Below are positions 1 to 8,155 of a DNA stretch of 64,000 nucleotides, piece by piece. Within the stretch, counting starts at the first letter, position 1, and each line of letters begins with the position of its first letter. The translations under genes were made by a program, and so were the position numbers. The notes beneath the pieces are model-generated. The model ran no database searches and was not told the DNA's origin. It saw only the letters and a list, made by a program, of their open reading frames with translations. This DNA comes from DATARH01 sp035309005. GTDB taxonomy: Bacteria > Pseudomonadota > Alphaproteobacteria > ATCC43930 > CGMCC-115725. The stretch is from positions 101,897-165,896 of the forward strand of contig DATGFP010000015.1 in assembly GCA_035309005.1 (NCBI GenBank). The letters are read 5' to 3'.

Positions 1-312
1 GGCGAGACACCGAAGCGCCGTTCCGCGCCATCCGGGCAAGCCGGCACCGCCCTCAAGCTGCTGCAAAACGCCATTGCCGAAGCCGGCGGCGCGCCACCCG
101 ACGCGGTGCATTTCCCCGCCGGCCGGCCGATTGTCCCTATGACAGCATGGCGCCGCTATTGCGAAATCGGCGGACTCGCCGCCGGGGACACCCCCGACGC
201 CTTCAAGAAAGCGTTCGGCCGCGCCCGCGATCGGCTCCGAAGTGACGGATTTATCGGCATTTGGGACGACAAGGTTTGGATTGCTGCACCCGATGGGGAC
301 AAGGGGACATGA
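1..312 (+). CDS. RepA-like AAA ATPase/helicase, C-terminal fragment (starts upstream of the window)
   Basis: An open frame runs from base 1 to a TGA at 310-312 and is the last 103 residues of a larger protein. The tail (proline-rich linker, then a compact helical region with AWRRYCEIGGLAAG and RLRSDGFIGIWDDKVWI) resembles the winged-helix-like end of RepA-type hexameric helicases and primases in alphaproteobacterial prophages and integrative elements. No ATPase motif lies inside the window, so the assignment rests on this tail alone. In such elements the protein drives replication. The GGGGACA repeat cluster that follows overlaps the final codons, which fits a replication module. Confidence 0.5.
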   Translation, partial: GETPKRRSAPSGQAGTALKLLQNAIAEAGGAPPDAVHFPAGRPIVPMTAWRRYCEIGGLAAGDTPDAFKKAFGRARDRLRSDGFIGIWDDKVWIAAPDGDKGT

Positions 313-400
313 CGGGGACAACCGGGGGACATGTCCCCAGGCCAGCGAGGGGGACATCGGACAAAACCCTATAAGGGTTTGTCCGTTGTCCCCTGTCCCC
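295..400. repeat. Cluster of GGGGACA heptamers in both orientations (iteron-like)
   Basis: GGGGACA occurs directly at 295-301, 303-309, 314-320, 325-331 and 350-356. Its complement TGTCCCC occurs at 332-338, 387-393 and 394-400. The cluster starts in the last codons of the helicase gene and runs into the non-coding gap. Short repeats next to a replication protein gene often serve as its binding sites or as an origin, and that is the inferred role here. Confidence 0.55.
359..384. repeat. Imperfect inverted repeat within the GGGGACA cluster
   Basis: GGACAAAACCC and GGGTTTGTCC face each other around a short AT-rich centre (TATAA). One extra A in the left arm is the only mismatch. It lies between the direct and inverted GGGGACA copies. 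It could be a hairpin, a protein-binding palindrome or part of an origin. It lacks a T-run, so I do not call it a terminator. The rest of the gap, about 401-639, shows no gene. Confidence 0.4.
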
Positions 401-639
401 ACCATGACCGGGAGGATCGCAGCCGACATGTCCGCCCGAAATTGCAGACTGACGACAAGACATCGATCCCTATCGGCGCATTTTGTGGTTCCGTCATGTT
501 CGGCGCAGCCGAATGCGGGCGAAGATTCGCGAATCCTCTGATTAATTATCGACGGTGTTATGGCGGAAAGTCTCAGTATATATGCTGATTTAGGCCAATG
601 GTCTTGACGTTGTGTCCGCCTTGTGTCCGTCATTTCGGC

Positions 640-1059
640 ATGAAGACGATCAAAAGTGCGGTTCAGAAAGGCCGGAATATAGGTGGCGCATCTAGGCCGC
701 ATAGGCTGGCGAAACTCGACGGGCGCACCCGCGAAGCCAGGCGCCTGCGCCAAATCAACCGGGAGCTCACCGACCATGTTGGCGGTTCGGATCGGGTGAG
801 CGCCGCTCAGAAATATTTGATCGCGCGCACTGCGATCGACATCCTCCGCCTTGAACTGCTCGACGCCGAGATGGCCGCCGGGACCGTGAGCAACCACGAC
901 GCGCGGGTGGCGCACGCGCTGCGCAACACTGTGCGGTTGGCTTTGCGCGCGCTCGGCATGAAAGCGGCCGCCGCAAAGCCGCCGAGCGCTGCCGAGAATT
1001 TGGCCGCGGCGACGGCCGGCCGCACCACCGCCGATATCCTGGCGGGCCGCGCGGCATGA
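640..1059 (+). CDS. Putative small terminase subunit-like phage protein
   Basis: A 139-residue basic, alanine-rich helical protein. The ATG at 640 is preferred over a weak upstream start at 598. It begins with a Lys/Arg-rich tail and continues as long helices (RRLRQINRELTDHVGG, then AQKYLIARTAIDILRLELLDAEM). This pattern is common in proteins encoded directly before large terminases in alphaproteobacterial prophages. The stop overlaps the ATG of the terminase gene by 4 bp (ATGA), which suggests translational coupling. No helix-turn-helix is obvious by eye. Position and composition support a packaging or DNA-recognition role, but the family is not certain. Confidence 0.5.
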   Translation: MKTIKSAVQKGRNIGGASRPHRLAKLDGRTREARRLRQINRELTDHVGGSDRVSAAQKYLIARTAIDILRLELLDAEMAAGTVSNHDARVAHALRNTVRLALRALGMKAAAAKPPSAAENLAAATAGRTTADILAGRAA

Positions 1060-2543
1060 CCAAACTGCCGGCGAACATCATCGACGCGATGACAGCGCCG
1101 GACTGGTGGGGACCGTGGTTCGCTCGCGGCGATTGGTCGCCCTGGCGGTCGTTCCTGCGCGCGCTCTTTGGACTGCCGATGAGCGAGGCCGATCTTGACC
1201 TGTATTGCGAGTGCACGGGTCGGAGCGATCCGCCTTCGGGTCGGGCGCAAGAGGCGTTCGCGGACGTTGGGCGCCGGGGCGGCAAAACCAGGGTCATGGC
1301 CCTGGTCGCGGCCTGGCTCGCGGCATTCGAGGATTGGCGAGGATATCTCGACCCGGGCGAGAACGCGCACATTCTCATCATTGCAAAAGACACAACACAG
1401 GCCACAATCTGCCACGGTTACCTGGCCTCGCTGTTGCTCCACCATCCGGTGCTGCACGATCTGGTAATCGGCGAGACGGCCGACAGCCTCACCCTGGCCA
1501 ATCGGGTGATCGTGCGGGTGGCCGCGGCAAGCTTCCGAGGCTTGCGCGGCTTCGCCGTGGCAGCATTGCTAGCCGATGAATTGGCATATTGGTTTGACGG
1601 CGAATCGAGCGCAAACCCCGCCGAGGAGATTCTCGCCGCGGTGCGACCTGGCATGCTGCAGTTCGGCGGACGCGGGATGTTGTTGGCCGGCAGCTCGCCA
1701 TATCGTCGCACCGGGCCGTTGTGGGATGCCTTCCGCCGCCACTACGGCAAGCCGAGCCCGGTGCTGTTCTGGAAGGCGCCGACGCTAATGATGAACCGCC
1801 TCGCGCCGGCGGATGAGATCGCGCGCGCCTACGAGGAAGATCCCCAAAAAGCGGCGGCCGAGTATGGCGCCGAATTTCGTCAGGACATCGCCGCGTTCAT
1901 TGATCGGGAAGCTGTCGAGGCCGTTGTCGCTGAGGGCCGATTCGAGCTGCCGCGCGTCACCGGCACCGCCTACACCGCCTTTGTCGACCCGAGCGGCGGC
2001 TCGCAGGATGCGATGACGCTGGGTGTCTCTCACCGCGACAAGACCGGCCTGGCCGTGCTCGATTGCATCCGCGAGATCCGGCCACCCTTCAGCCCGGAGG
2101 CGGTTGTCGCCGAGTTTGCGGAAGTTCTCAAAGACTACGGCGCCCATCGCGTCACCGGAGATCATTACGCTGGCGAATGGCCCCGAGAACAATTTCGCAA
2201 ACACGCGATCGAGTATATCGCGAGCGATAAGTCAAAGAGCGCCATTTATCAAGAAGCGCTGCCCTTGTTGAACAGCGGTAAGGTCGAATTGCTCGACAAC
2301 GCTCGGTTGATTTCACAAATCTGCGGCTTGGAACGGCGCACGGCACGCGGAGGCCGCGACAGCATCGATCACGGCCCGTCCGCGCACGATGACATCGCCA
2401 ACGCCGCGCTGGGGGCGCTCGTGCTGGCGGCTGGAAAGCGCCGGCCAATGAAAATCACCCCCGAAGTTCTGGCGCGGTTTTCGCGGCCGCGCCCGCCACG
2501 GTCTTTGTATTCGCGGGCTGATGGTCGCGTCTATTTTGGATGA
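1056..2543 (+). CDS. Phage terminase, large subunit
   Basis: The DNA-packaging motor ATPase and nuclease, 495 residues, a normal length. Visible motifs are a Walker A-like GRRGGKTR (residues 72-79), a Walker B LLADE (171-175) with the catalytic Glu, and a coupling-motif-like AGSSPYRRTG near 211-220. A C-terminal RNase H-fold nuclease carries acidic residues in VDPSGG (Asp311), TGDHY (Asp369) and SAHDDIANA (445-446). All core motifs are intact, so the protein may be active. It is coupled to the upstream gene by an ATGA overlap. No portal or capsid gene follows, which is odd for a phage and fits a satellite or an eroded prophage. Confidence 0.88.
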   Translation: MTKLPANIIDAMTAPDWWGPWFARGDWSPWRSFLRALFGLPMSEADLDLYCECTGRSDPPSGRAQEAFADVGRRGGKTRVMALVAAWLAAFEDWRGYLDPGENAHILIIAKDTTQATICHGYLASLLLHHPVLHDLVIGETADSLTLANRVIVRVAAASFRGLRGFAVAALLADELAYWFDGESSANPAEEILAAVRPGMLQFGGRGMLLAGSSPYRRTGPLWDAFRRHYGKPSPVLFWKAPTLMMNRLAPADEIARAYEEDPQKAAAEYGAEFRQDIAAFIDREAVEAVVAEGRFELPRVTGTAYTAFVDPSGGSQDAMTLGVSHRDKTGLAVLDCIREIRPPFSPEAVVAEFAEVLKDYGAHRVTGDHYAGEWPREQFRKHAIEYIASDKSKSAIYQEALPLLNSGKVELLDNARLISQICGLERRTARGGRDSIDHGPSAHDDIANAALGALVLAAGKRRPMKITPEVLARFSRPRPPRSLYSRADGRVYFG

Positions 2544-2552
2544 GGGAGCACA

Positions 2553-2741
2553 ATGTCGCAACTTCGCATCGCTGCGACCGCGCCAAGCCAGGGCATGCAC
2601 CTGGGGCGGCTGGACGAATTTCTGACGTTTCTTCAGCAACGACTTTCGGCAGACGATTATGCCGAGGCCGAAAGCTTGCTGCATGCGGCAATCGATCCAG
2701 TTCACACCGCGCGCCGGCAGCGCGAGGCGGCAACCAGGTAG
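2553..2741 (+). CDS. Small hypothetical phage protein
   Basis: A 62-residue protein starting 9 nt after the terminase stop, behind a good ribosome binding site (GAGGGA). It is mostly helical, with RLDEFLTFLQQRLSADDYAEAESLLHAA in the middle. The helical register weakly resembles the LTDSLPEDRAAELFHELHQVM stretch of the next gene. I recognise no family. Its place in the run implies that it is cotranscribed with the terminase. Confidence 0.55.
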   Translation: MSQLRIAATAPSQGMHLGRLDEFLTFLQQRLSADDYAEAESLLHAAIDPVHTARRQREAATR

Positions 2742-2753
2742 GAGGACTTCACC

Positions 2754-3260
2754 ATGCACAGAATACCAATGCCTTCGCCGCGGGGGACCAATCATGCGGG
2801 GCTCTTCCTTCCCGCGGACTGGCCGCCGTCATCCCGCCCGAACCCGGTTGCGGCATATGACACAATGCCGAGGCCGAGGCGATGGGCGCGCGATCAGTTT
2901 GACCCCAACAGCGTCCGCACCTTGTGCGATGACATCGAGCGTCTCACCGACTCCTTGCCCGAAGATCGGGCGGCTGAGCTATTTCACGAATTGCACCAGG
3001 TGATGCAAGCCTTCACGGACACCGAGGACCAGCGCCGCCGGGCTGACGATCGCCGGCGCCGCGGCTATGACGAGCCGCCGCCGTTCCCTGGCCGGCCGCG
3101 CCCCGGTGGCGAGATGGACCCGATCACGACCCCGATCGAGGATCGCCGCGTCGAAGCTCGCCGCCATGCCTCAGATAGTCGGCGCTTGGCGCTCGATGCC
3201 GCCGGCGACGCGGATTTTTACCGCCGCTTTCCCGGCGCCCGCCGGTTAGGCGCGGCATAG
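2754..3260 (+). CDS. Hypothetical phage protein with a Pro/Arg-rich centre
   Basis: A 168-residue protein behind a strong ribosome binding site (AGGAGG, about 2740-2746). The first 45 residues look disordered. A helical pair follows (VRTLCDDIERLTDSLPEDRAAELFHELHQVM), then a Pro/Arg-rich segment, then a short C-terminal motif ending DADFYRRFPGARRLGAA. A similar RFPGA-type tail occurs in small alphaproteobacterial prophage proteins of unknown function. The TAG stop directly abuts the ATG of the next gene. Confidence 0.6.
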   Translation: MHRIPMPSPRGTNHAGLFLPADWPPSSRPNPVAAYDTMPRPRRWARDQFDPNSVRTLCDDIERLTDSLPEDRAAELFHELHQVMQAFTDTEDQRRRADDRRRRGYDEPPPFPGRPRPGGEMDPITTPIEDRRVEARRHASDSRRLALDAAGDADFYRRFPGARRLGAA

Positions 3261-3971
3261 ATGCCGGGCAAGGTCGAACCGCTGCGCCCGACAACGGCAA
3301 ACGCGCCAGCGGAGCACGCTCCGCAGCGCTCGCCCGAGCGTGAAGCATTGGCCGCGGCGATCGAGCGGCTGGCCGAGGCACGGCGGGAACTTAATCGGAT
3401 CGCCGAGGCACGCGAGCGGGCGCAACGGGTGGGCAAGATCGAGGTGCGGCTCGACGAACTGCAGGCCGAGCTCGTTACTGCCAAGGCGGCTGAGCCCGAG
3501 CGCTTGGTCGATGCGCTGCTCGGCGAAGAGAGTACCGGCCCCTCGCCAGTGGCCGAGATCGAGCGGTCGTTGCGCGCGGCCGCGGCCGAACTCGAGCAAG
3601 CCCGGGCGGTTCGCGCGATCCTCACCGAGCGCGAGGGCGCTGCGCGCCGGTCGATCGCCGACGCCGAGATCGAGCTGAAGGCCGCGCGCGGCGCCGTGCT
3701 GCGATCGGACCCGGCCGTCCGCGCGCTCTTCGCCGAACTCGACGAGGCCAAGCGCCGGCACGCCGAATTGGAGCGGTGTTGTCGCGCGATCGGCGTGCTC
3801 GGCGTGCCGCCCGCACACGCGGCGTCGGACGCGGTTTTTCTGGTCGATGACTACCACGTCGCCAAGCTGCCTGCCGTCGCAGAGTGGCAGGGTGCGGTCG
3901 CCCAGCTTCTCATTGATCCCGATGTCGGCCTCCCCCGCGATCGCGACGCCGAGCCGCCCGCCGCGGCCTGA
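3261..3971 (+). CDS. Coiled-coil phage protein, hypothetical
   Basis: A 236-residue protein starting on the base after the previous stop. Residues 25-175 are almost pure charged helix, rich in Ala, Glu and Arg, with heptad spacing typical of a coiled coil. The last 60 residues change to a shorter globular-looking segment (FLVDDYHVAKLPAVAEWQG). A scaffold-like or structural role is possible but not shown. The gene overlaps the next one by about 50 bp in another frame. Confidence 0.55.
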   Translation: MPGKVEPLRPTTANAPAEHAPQRSPEREALAAAIERLAEARRELNRIAEARERAQRVGKIEVRLDELQAELVTAKAAEPERLVDALLGEESTGPSPVAEIERSLRAAAAELEQARAVRAILTEREGAARRSIADAEIELKAARGAVLRSDPAVRALFAELDEAKRRHAELERCCRAIGVLGVPPAHAASDAVFLVDDYHVAKLPAVAEWQGAVAQLLIDPDVGLPRDRDAEPPAAA

Positions 3972-4578
3972 TCGGTTTGCGCCAGGCGCCCGGGTTCCGG
4001 TCGAATGGATCGGCCGGGCCAGGGTGCTGCGTGACCGGATCGCCGCGGTGAACGCGTCAGCCGACGCCGAGGCCGAGGCGCTGCTGCAGCCATTTCGTCC
4101 GGTTGCCGGGTTCACGCCGATGCCGCGGCATGACCACTTGCGCCGGCTAGCGCGACGCTGGCGTGCGCTGCCGGCATTCGGTCGATTGCGCTTAGTGGCG
4201 AAATTCGACTTCGGCAAGCTGCAAATCGTTGAGCTGCGGGTCGCACCGGCCGGGATCGTTGCCGCCGGCTGGAGTGAGGAAGAACCTGCCTTCGCGGTGA
4301 TGCTTCGGACGGTCGCCATCGCGCCGCCGGAGTTCGTCGAGACGACTCGGCTATTGGCCGCGGTGGGACTGCACGGGCTGGCCAGAAGGTTCGAGAGGGG
4401 TGCCGATCGCACCGACGACGCGGTGTTGCGCGACCTTCTCCCGCTCGCCTGCGGCTGCCCGGCGGCTATCCGCGCCGGCGGCGATTTCGCGATCCCCGTG
4501 CCAGGTACCGGAGCATGGATCGGCGCCATAGCCGCGGACGGCGCGACGGCGCTGGCGCGGACATTCGTTGATGGCTGA
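3922..4578 (+). CDS. Hypothetical phage-associated protein
   Basis: About 218 residues from the ATG at 3922. The frame is open further upstream, but the sequence there is the shadow of the coiled-coil gene. Conserved-looking parts are a helical HDHLRRLARRWRALPAFGRLR, a beta-rich VAKFDFGKLQIVELRV, and LHGLARRFERGADRTDDAVLRDLLPLA followed by GTGAWIGAIA. I recall similar unnamed proteins in alphaproteobacterial prophages but no function. The start overlaps the preceding gene by 50 bp, and the stop overlaps the next ATG. Confidence 0.5.
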   Translation: MSASPAIATPSRPPRPDRFAPGARVPVEWIGRARVLRDRIAAVNASADAEAEALLQPFRPVAGFTPMPRHDHLRRLARRWRALPAFGRLRLVAKFDFGKLQIVELRVAPAGIVAAGWSEEEPAFAVMLRTVAIAPPEFVETTRLLAAVGLHGLARRFERGADRTDDAVLRDLLPLACGCPAAIRAGGDFAIPVPGTGAWIGAIAADGATALARTFVDG

Positions 4579-4867
4579 GCCTGCGCCGCCGCTGCGTCCT
4601 GGCGACCGCGTGCAGATCAACGCCCGCGTGATCGGCACGGTGACGCGCGTTGTTGACGGACACGCCCGCGTCGTCGAGCGGGAGACTTTTGGCCGGCCGG
4701 TTACATGGTCTATTCGATGCGACGCGGCGATCCGGGTGCCGCCGGAGCGGCCATTTGACGCCGATGCCGACGCGCTCGGCAGCTACCACGAAGCAATCCG
4801 GGCCATTGGCGAGGACGTGAAGGCCGGCAAGCCGGTCCCCGAGTTTCTTTTGAGCGAGAAGCGATGA
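4571..4867 (+). CDS. Small hypothetical protein with an SH3-like start
   Basis: A 98-residue protein. The ATG at 4571 is chosen over the adjacent TTG at 4568 and overlaps the upstream stop. The first half (LRPGDRVQINARVIGTVTRVVDGHARVV) has the short beta-strand pattern of KOW/SH3-type barrels. The second half is an acidic helix. No family is recognised. It sits in the same forward run as the terminase. Confidence 0.5.
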   Translation: MAEPAPPLRPGDRVQINARVIGTVTRVVDGHARVVERETFGRPVTWSIRCDAAIRVPPERPFDADADALGSYHEAIRAIGEDVKAGKPVPEFLLSEKR

Positions 4868-4892
4868 GGCGGTGCCGACAGGCCGCGCGGCG

Positions 4893-5216
4893 ATGAGTGA
4901 CCTGGTTTCAATACCGGTCGACGCCGCGATCCGGCTGCACCGCGCGGCAGGCCGCGGCGAGGCGGCCGCCCTCGAGGAATTGGCGGCGCTCTGGCCGGGC
5001 GATCCTGAGTGTTTCCTGTGCGGCGCGCCGGCGGCAGGCGGCAACACGTTGACGATGCCGGATGGGCGCCAGCCTGGACGGGCGATACTCGCGCCCCAGT
5101 GCGCCGCGTGCGCCGGGCTGCCCGGACAGGTCCGCATGCACCGGCTGACGCGCATCTTGCGGGCGATGTGGCCGAACTGGCGGCCGACTATGCCCGCGTG
5201 GGGGCGCGGCTTCTAA
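4893..5216 (+). CDS. Small hypothetical protein with two Cys pairs
   Basis: A 107-residue protein from the ATG at 4893; an in-frame GTG at 4872 is the alternative. After an N-terminal helix it carries CFLCGAP and, 40 residues later, CAAC, a spacing that could bind one zinc ion. The C-terminus is Trp/Arg-rich. No family is recognised. It is the last gene of the forward run before two convergent genes. Confidence 0.5.
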   Translation: MSDLVSIPVDAAIRLHRAAGRGEAAALEELAALWPGDPECFLCGAPAAGGNTLTMPDGRQPGRAILAPQCAACAGLPGQVRMHRLTRILRAMWPNWRPTMPAWGRGF

Positions 5217-5232
5217 AGTGGCAAATGCAATT

Positions 5233-5721
5233 TTAATCGAGCAACCACGGTTTCAGGTATCTTGAGGCTTTTGTAAGTTGGAGATTGATATGGCCGGGGT
5301 CTGAGATTTTAGAAAGAAGAAAGTTACGAATCTGTCCTTGTGCTTCTTGCCATCCAATACCGCGATCCCGAAGAGAAATCAGCCACTGAAAGGCACGCGC
5401 TTCGTCAAGCGGATGTGATGCAAAGAACAGACTAGGACTGAAACATCCTGGTATCTGCGGGTCGAAGCTCATCGTGCTGTTTGCCTGATTATCGCCGCGG
5501 ACTTTCGCGTCTAACTCACCCTCACGCTCCCCGACGATTTTGCGAGCCGCGATCTGTGCTGCAATCTGCGCAGCCTCGCGCACGTTCACGACGACGCAGC
5601 AGTGTGGGCATTCCTGCAATAGTTCCGGCCTTTTCCGGATCGATCGGAAATCTCGCTCGGAAACCGAAATTGACCCATCGCAATTTGGGCAAGGCACGGG
5701 AAATGTTCTGTCTGACCGCAT
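5233..5721 (-). CDS. Hypothetical zinc-ribbon-like protein
   Basis: A 162-residue protein on the minus strand. The N-terminus has CPNC (residues 11-14) and CPHC (38-41), the layout of a zinc ribbon. Helical stretches follow (AAQIAAQIAARK; FQWLISLRDRGIGWQEAQGQIRNFLL). Its base composition is less GC-rich than its neighbours (many Lys, Asn and Ile codons), which suggests separate acquisition. Function unknown. It lies 7 bp downstream of the gene at 5729-5971 and probably shares its transcript. Confidence 0.5.
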   Translation of the reverse strand: MRSDRTFPVPCPNCDGSISVSERDFRSIRKRPELLQECPHCCVVVNVREAAQIAAQIAARKIVGEREGELDAKVRGDNQANSTMSFDPQIPGCFSPSLFFASHPLDEARAFQWLISLRDRGIGWQEAQGQIRNFLLSKISDPGHINLQLTKASRYLKPWLLD

Positions 5722-5728
5722 GGCGCTT

Positions 5729-5971
5729 TTATCGCCTCCGTTTTCTCGCCAGCACCAAGCTCGCCTCGCCCGGCCGCTTCAACGGCGGGTAGGGCTCGGC
5801 CATCGCCCGCGGCGCGTCGAGCTTATCGAGGATCGCCTTCAGCCGCCGGATGCGCGGCGACAGCGGGAAGCGGTCGCGTTCGATCGTATCCGACAGCAGC
5901 TCGGCCAGGGCGACCCGCTCGTCATCGTCGAGGTCGATCGGCAGGGTAGGCGGAACCGAATGCTCGGGCAT
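5729..5971 (-). CDS. Small hypothetical protein (RYPLSPRIR-type)
   Basis: An 80-residue protein. Its core, LDDDERVALAELLSDTIERDRFPLSPRIRRLKAILDKL, followed by a basic, proline-rich tail ending in ARKRRR, matches a small protein family I know from many Bradyrhizobium-like genomes and their mobile elements. Function unknown. It is divergent from the small gene at 6017 and upstream of the zinc-ribbon gene. Confidence 0.6.
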   Translation of the reverse strand: MPEHSVPPTLPIDLDDDERVALAELLSDTIERDRFPLSPRIRRLKAILDKLDAPRAMAEPYPPLKRPGEASLVLARKRRR

Positions 5972-6016
5972 CGTGAGCTATAGATATCCCTGTCGGGAGG
6001 GAACGCGTTGACGACG

Positions 6017-6187
6017 ATGCACCCAAAGGATGCCGCGCGCTACCATGAGTTGCGAGCCGTCCACCTTCGCGAACTGGCGGAGCAAGCGACAAAAGCGGCG
6101 ATCAAGCGATGGCTTGTCGACGCGGCCGAGGAGGAGGAGCGGCAAGCCGCCGACGCCGAATTAGCTCTTGCCTCGGGCGAGGATTAA
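6017..6187 (+). CDS. Very small hypothetical protein
   Basis: A 56-codon frame from an ATG at 6017 to TAA at 6185-6187; an in-frame TTG at 6008 is possible. The product is an amphipathic, Ala/Glu-rich helix (YHELRAVHLRELAEQA, then LVDAAEEEERQAADAE). It resembles small helical proteins common in rhizobial islands. Codon use is typical, and the divergent arrangement with the gene at 5729 leaves a 45-bp shared promoter gap. Confidence 0.4.
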   Translation: MHPKDAARYHELRAVHLRELAEQATKAAIKRWLVDAAEEEERQAADAELALASGED

Positions 6188-6783
6188 CGAGGCGCCCCGC
6201 CCGTTATCGGGGATTGATGCTTTTACCGTTCGGTCGTGGATCGCGGCGCTGCTCGTCAAGGCCGGCGCGATATCGACGTGGCGGTTCCGGTGGCGACCTG
6301 GCCCAAGTGCTCCCCGTCCTGCACGGGCGAGGCCGGCTCTCCCTTAAACCGCCGTCAACCGCCGGCGGCGCTGTGGCGCTGAGGCGCTGTGGGGCGGTTC
6401 GCCCGTCGACGGCCTTGCGGGAGCCTCCCGGGCTTCCGCGCGTCCACAGGCGCCGGAGGCGCTGAGCGGTACACCGTCCGGCAGCTCGAGGAGCGGAGCG
6501 CGCTCCGGCTTACGGTGGCACTATTGGCGCCGGGCGGCGACGGCAGCCGGGCCGCAGGCATCGTGCGATCAAGCGACTCGCGCTCAACCTCATCGAGGCA
6601 GGGCGACATGCTTGCTTCGCCGCGCGGTCAAGCTGACACAGGCGCATCGCGACGGTTTCGATATCAGCCATCGAGGGACATCCGCTGGGTTTCTTAAATG
6701 CGCGATGTCGCGCCCGGATTTCGGACATCAGCCGGACATATGCGGTGTCCGTTCTCTGTGATCTCCTCTAAGTCTTTGATTTT
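6188..6783. other. No intact gene; probable eroded end of the island
   Basis: About 600 bp between the last small gene and the tRNA. Several open frames exist in GC-rich sequence, but none has a credible product or start. I see no recognisable integrase remnant. The last 100 bp are less GC-rich. It is probably degraded element DNA. Confidence 0.4.
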
Positions 6784-6859
<76 letters not shown>

Positions 6860-6877
6860 CCCGGCGGGGAGGCGCGG

Positions 6878-6906
6878 TCTATAACAAAGCCCTGGCGGCT
6901 TGTCGA
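6878..6906 (-). promoter_or_regulatory. Likely promoter of tRNA-Lys
   Basis: On the minus strand TCGACA and TATAGA are separated by exactly 17 bp. The predicted start lies about 10 nt before the tRNA. The fit to the sigma-70 consensus and the position support it; nothing else is known. Confidence 0.5.
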
Positions 6907-6931
6907 TAGCGGTGGGGCGCGGGCTTGGAGT

Positions 6932-8155
6932 TCACAGCGGCAACGCGACGTCGTCGCGGCGCCGGGCTTGCGGCGCCGCCGCGGCGGGCTGGGTGGCCGG
7001 GCGCGGCGACCAGGTGAAGATCGAGGACATCGCATAGTTCCACACCACCGAGACCGCCGCGCCGGCCAGCCCTGCCAGCCACCAGGAATGATGGTCAACG
7101 ACCAGATGGGAGGCGATCCCGACATTGGCGGCGGCACCGGCGCCGCACACCGCGTAAAACGATATGAGCCCGGTCACGAGGCGGCGGCCGCGCAGCCGGC
7201 GGTCGCGATAGGTGAACAGGTTGTTGAGCAGGAAATTGCCGGTCATCGCGACCAGCGTCGCGGCTGATTGGGCGAGCGCAAAGCCGGTGAGGAGCACGTG
7301 CGTCGCAAACCACAGCGTAAAGAGATGGGTGCCGACGCCGAGTGCGCCGATGATTGAGAATAGCAGAAAGCGCACCGGCACCGCCGGCCCGACCAGCTTC
7401 TCGAGCAGCAGCACGAGGTATTCCCAGGCCACCATCGCGTCGAGCTTGCTCTCGCCATGGAGGCGCTGGCGGAAATTGAGCGGCAGCTCGGCGAAGGCGA
7501 GCGGCCGCGGCGAGGAGGCGAACAGGTCCAACAGGATCTTGAAGCCCTGCCCGGACAGCCCGCGCAGCGCCGCGTCGAAAGCCTCCCGCTTGATCATGAA
7601 AAACCCGCTCATCGGGTCGGTCAGTTCGGCCTTGACGACGAGGCGCCCGAGGCGACCGGCCAGATTGCTGATCATCACCCGCGAGCGCTGCCACTCGCCG
7701 AGGCTGCCAGCCTCGACATAGCGGCTGGCGACAACGACGTCGAGCCGCTCGCTCTTGATCTTGAGAAGCATCGCCGGCAGCAGGCTCTCGTCGTGCTGCA
7801 GGTCGCCGTCCATGACCGCGGCGTACGGCGCTGCGCTGGCGAGGATACCCTCGATGCAGGCCGATGCGAGGCCGCGCCGGCCGAGGCGCTGCAGACAGCG
7901 GATGTTGCCCTGCCGGCGCGCCAGGGCGCGCACCGCATCGGCGGTTCCATCGGGCGAGTCGTCGTCGACGAAGATCGCCTCCCAGGCGATGCCGGCGAGT
8001 ACCCGATTGAGCTGTTCCACGACGAGCGGCACGTTGTCGCGCTCGTTGAGCGTCGGGATGATGACGGCCAATTCCGGTGCGACGGCGCAAGCTGCCGGCG
8101 TGGCGGCGCCAGCGGGGCGCGGCGACTCGGCGTGCTGTGCATCCAGGATGTTCAT
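6932..8155 (-). CDS. Dolichol-phosphate mannosyltransferase-like GT2 with C-terminal GtrA domain
   Basis: A 407-residue membrane glycosyltransferase. The ATG at 8155 is chosen because the frame upstream has no coding character. The N-terminal GT-A domain shows VIIPTLNERDN, VDDDSPDGT and DGDLQHD, the donor- and metal-binding motifs of the polyprenyl-phosphate hexosyltransferase family. The last 130 residues form about four membrane segments typical of GtrA. Such fusions make a lipid-linked sugar and pass it across the inner membrane for envelope decoration. It lies downstream of a Crp/Fnr-type regulator on the same strand. The sugar is not predictable. Confidence 0.85.
   Translation of the reverse strand: MNILDAQHAESPRPAGAATPAACAVAPELAVIIPTLNERDNVPLVVEQLNRVLAGIAWEAIFVDDDSPDGTADAVRALARRQGNIRCLQRLGRRGLASACIEGILASAAPYAAVMDGDLQHDESLLPAMLLKIKSERLDVVVASRYVEAGSLGEWQRSRVMISNLAGRLGRLVVKAELTDPMSGFFMIKREAFDAALRGLSGQGFKILLDLFASSPRPLAFAELPLNFRQRLHGESKLDAMVAWEYLVLLLEKLVGPAVPVRFLLFSIIGALGVGTHLFTLWFATHVLLTGFALAQSAATLVAMTGNFLLNNLFTYRDRRLRGRRLVTGLISFYAVCGAGAAANVGIASHLVVDHHSWWLAGLAGAAVSVVWNYAMSSIFTWSPRPATQPAAAAPQARRRDDVALPL

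Larger units (their letters stand above)
1..6783. mobile_element. Right end of a prophage- or satellite-like island integrated at tRNA-Lys
   Basis: The segment carries phage-type genes: a RepA-like ATPase C-terminus, a small-terminase-like gene, a large terminase, and many small unassigned genes packed head to tail. It stops at the 3' end of tRNA-Lys, a classic site for tyrosine integrases. The housekeeping genes begin on the other side of the tRNA. No portal, protease, capsid or tail gene is visible after the terminase, which is unusual for a complete prophage. The left end, and any integrase, lie outside the window. The boundary at the tRNA is inferred from gene content and orientation; I could not see the second att copy. 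Confidence 0.6.

Noticed and set aside
359..384. Inverted repeat as a transcription terminator
   Set aside because: No T-run follows on either strand and the centre is AT-rich; a binding site or origin element fits better.
295..400. CRISPR array
   Set aside because: Repeats are only 7 bp, in both orientations, with irregular short spacing and no cas genes.
3246..4529. 427-codon minus-strand frame across the small phage genes
   Set aside because: The plus-strand genes form a tight run with ribosome binding sites and overlaps; the minus frame is Arg/Gly-rich noise.
6109..6697. Open frames between the last island gene and the tRNA
   Set aside because: I looked for an integrase or transposase remnant in all frames but found no recognisable catalytic motif.
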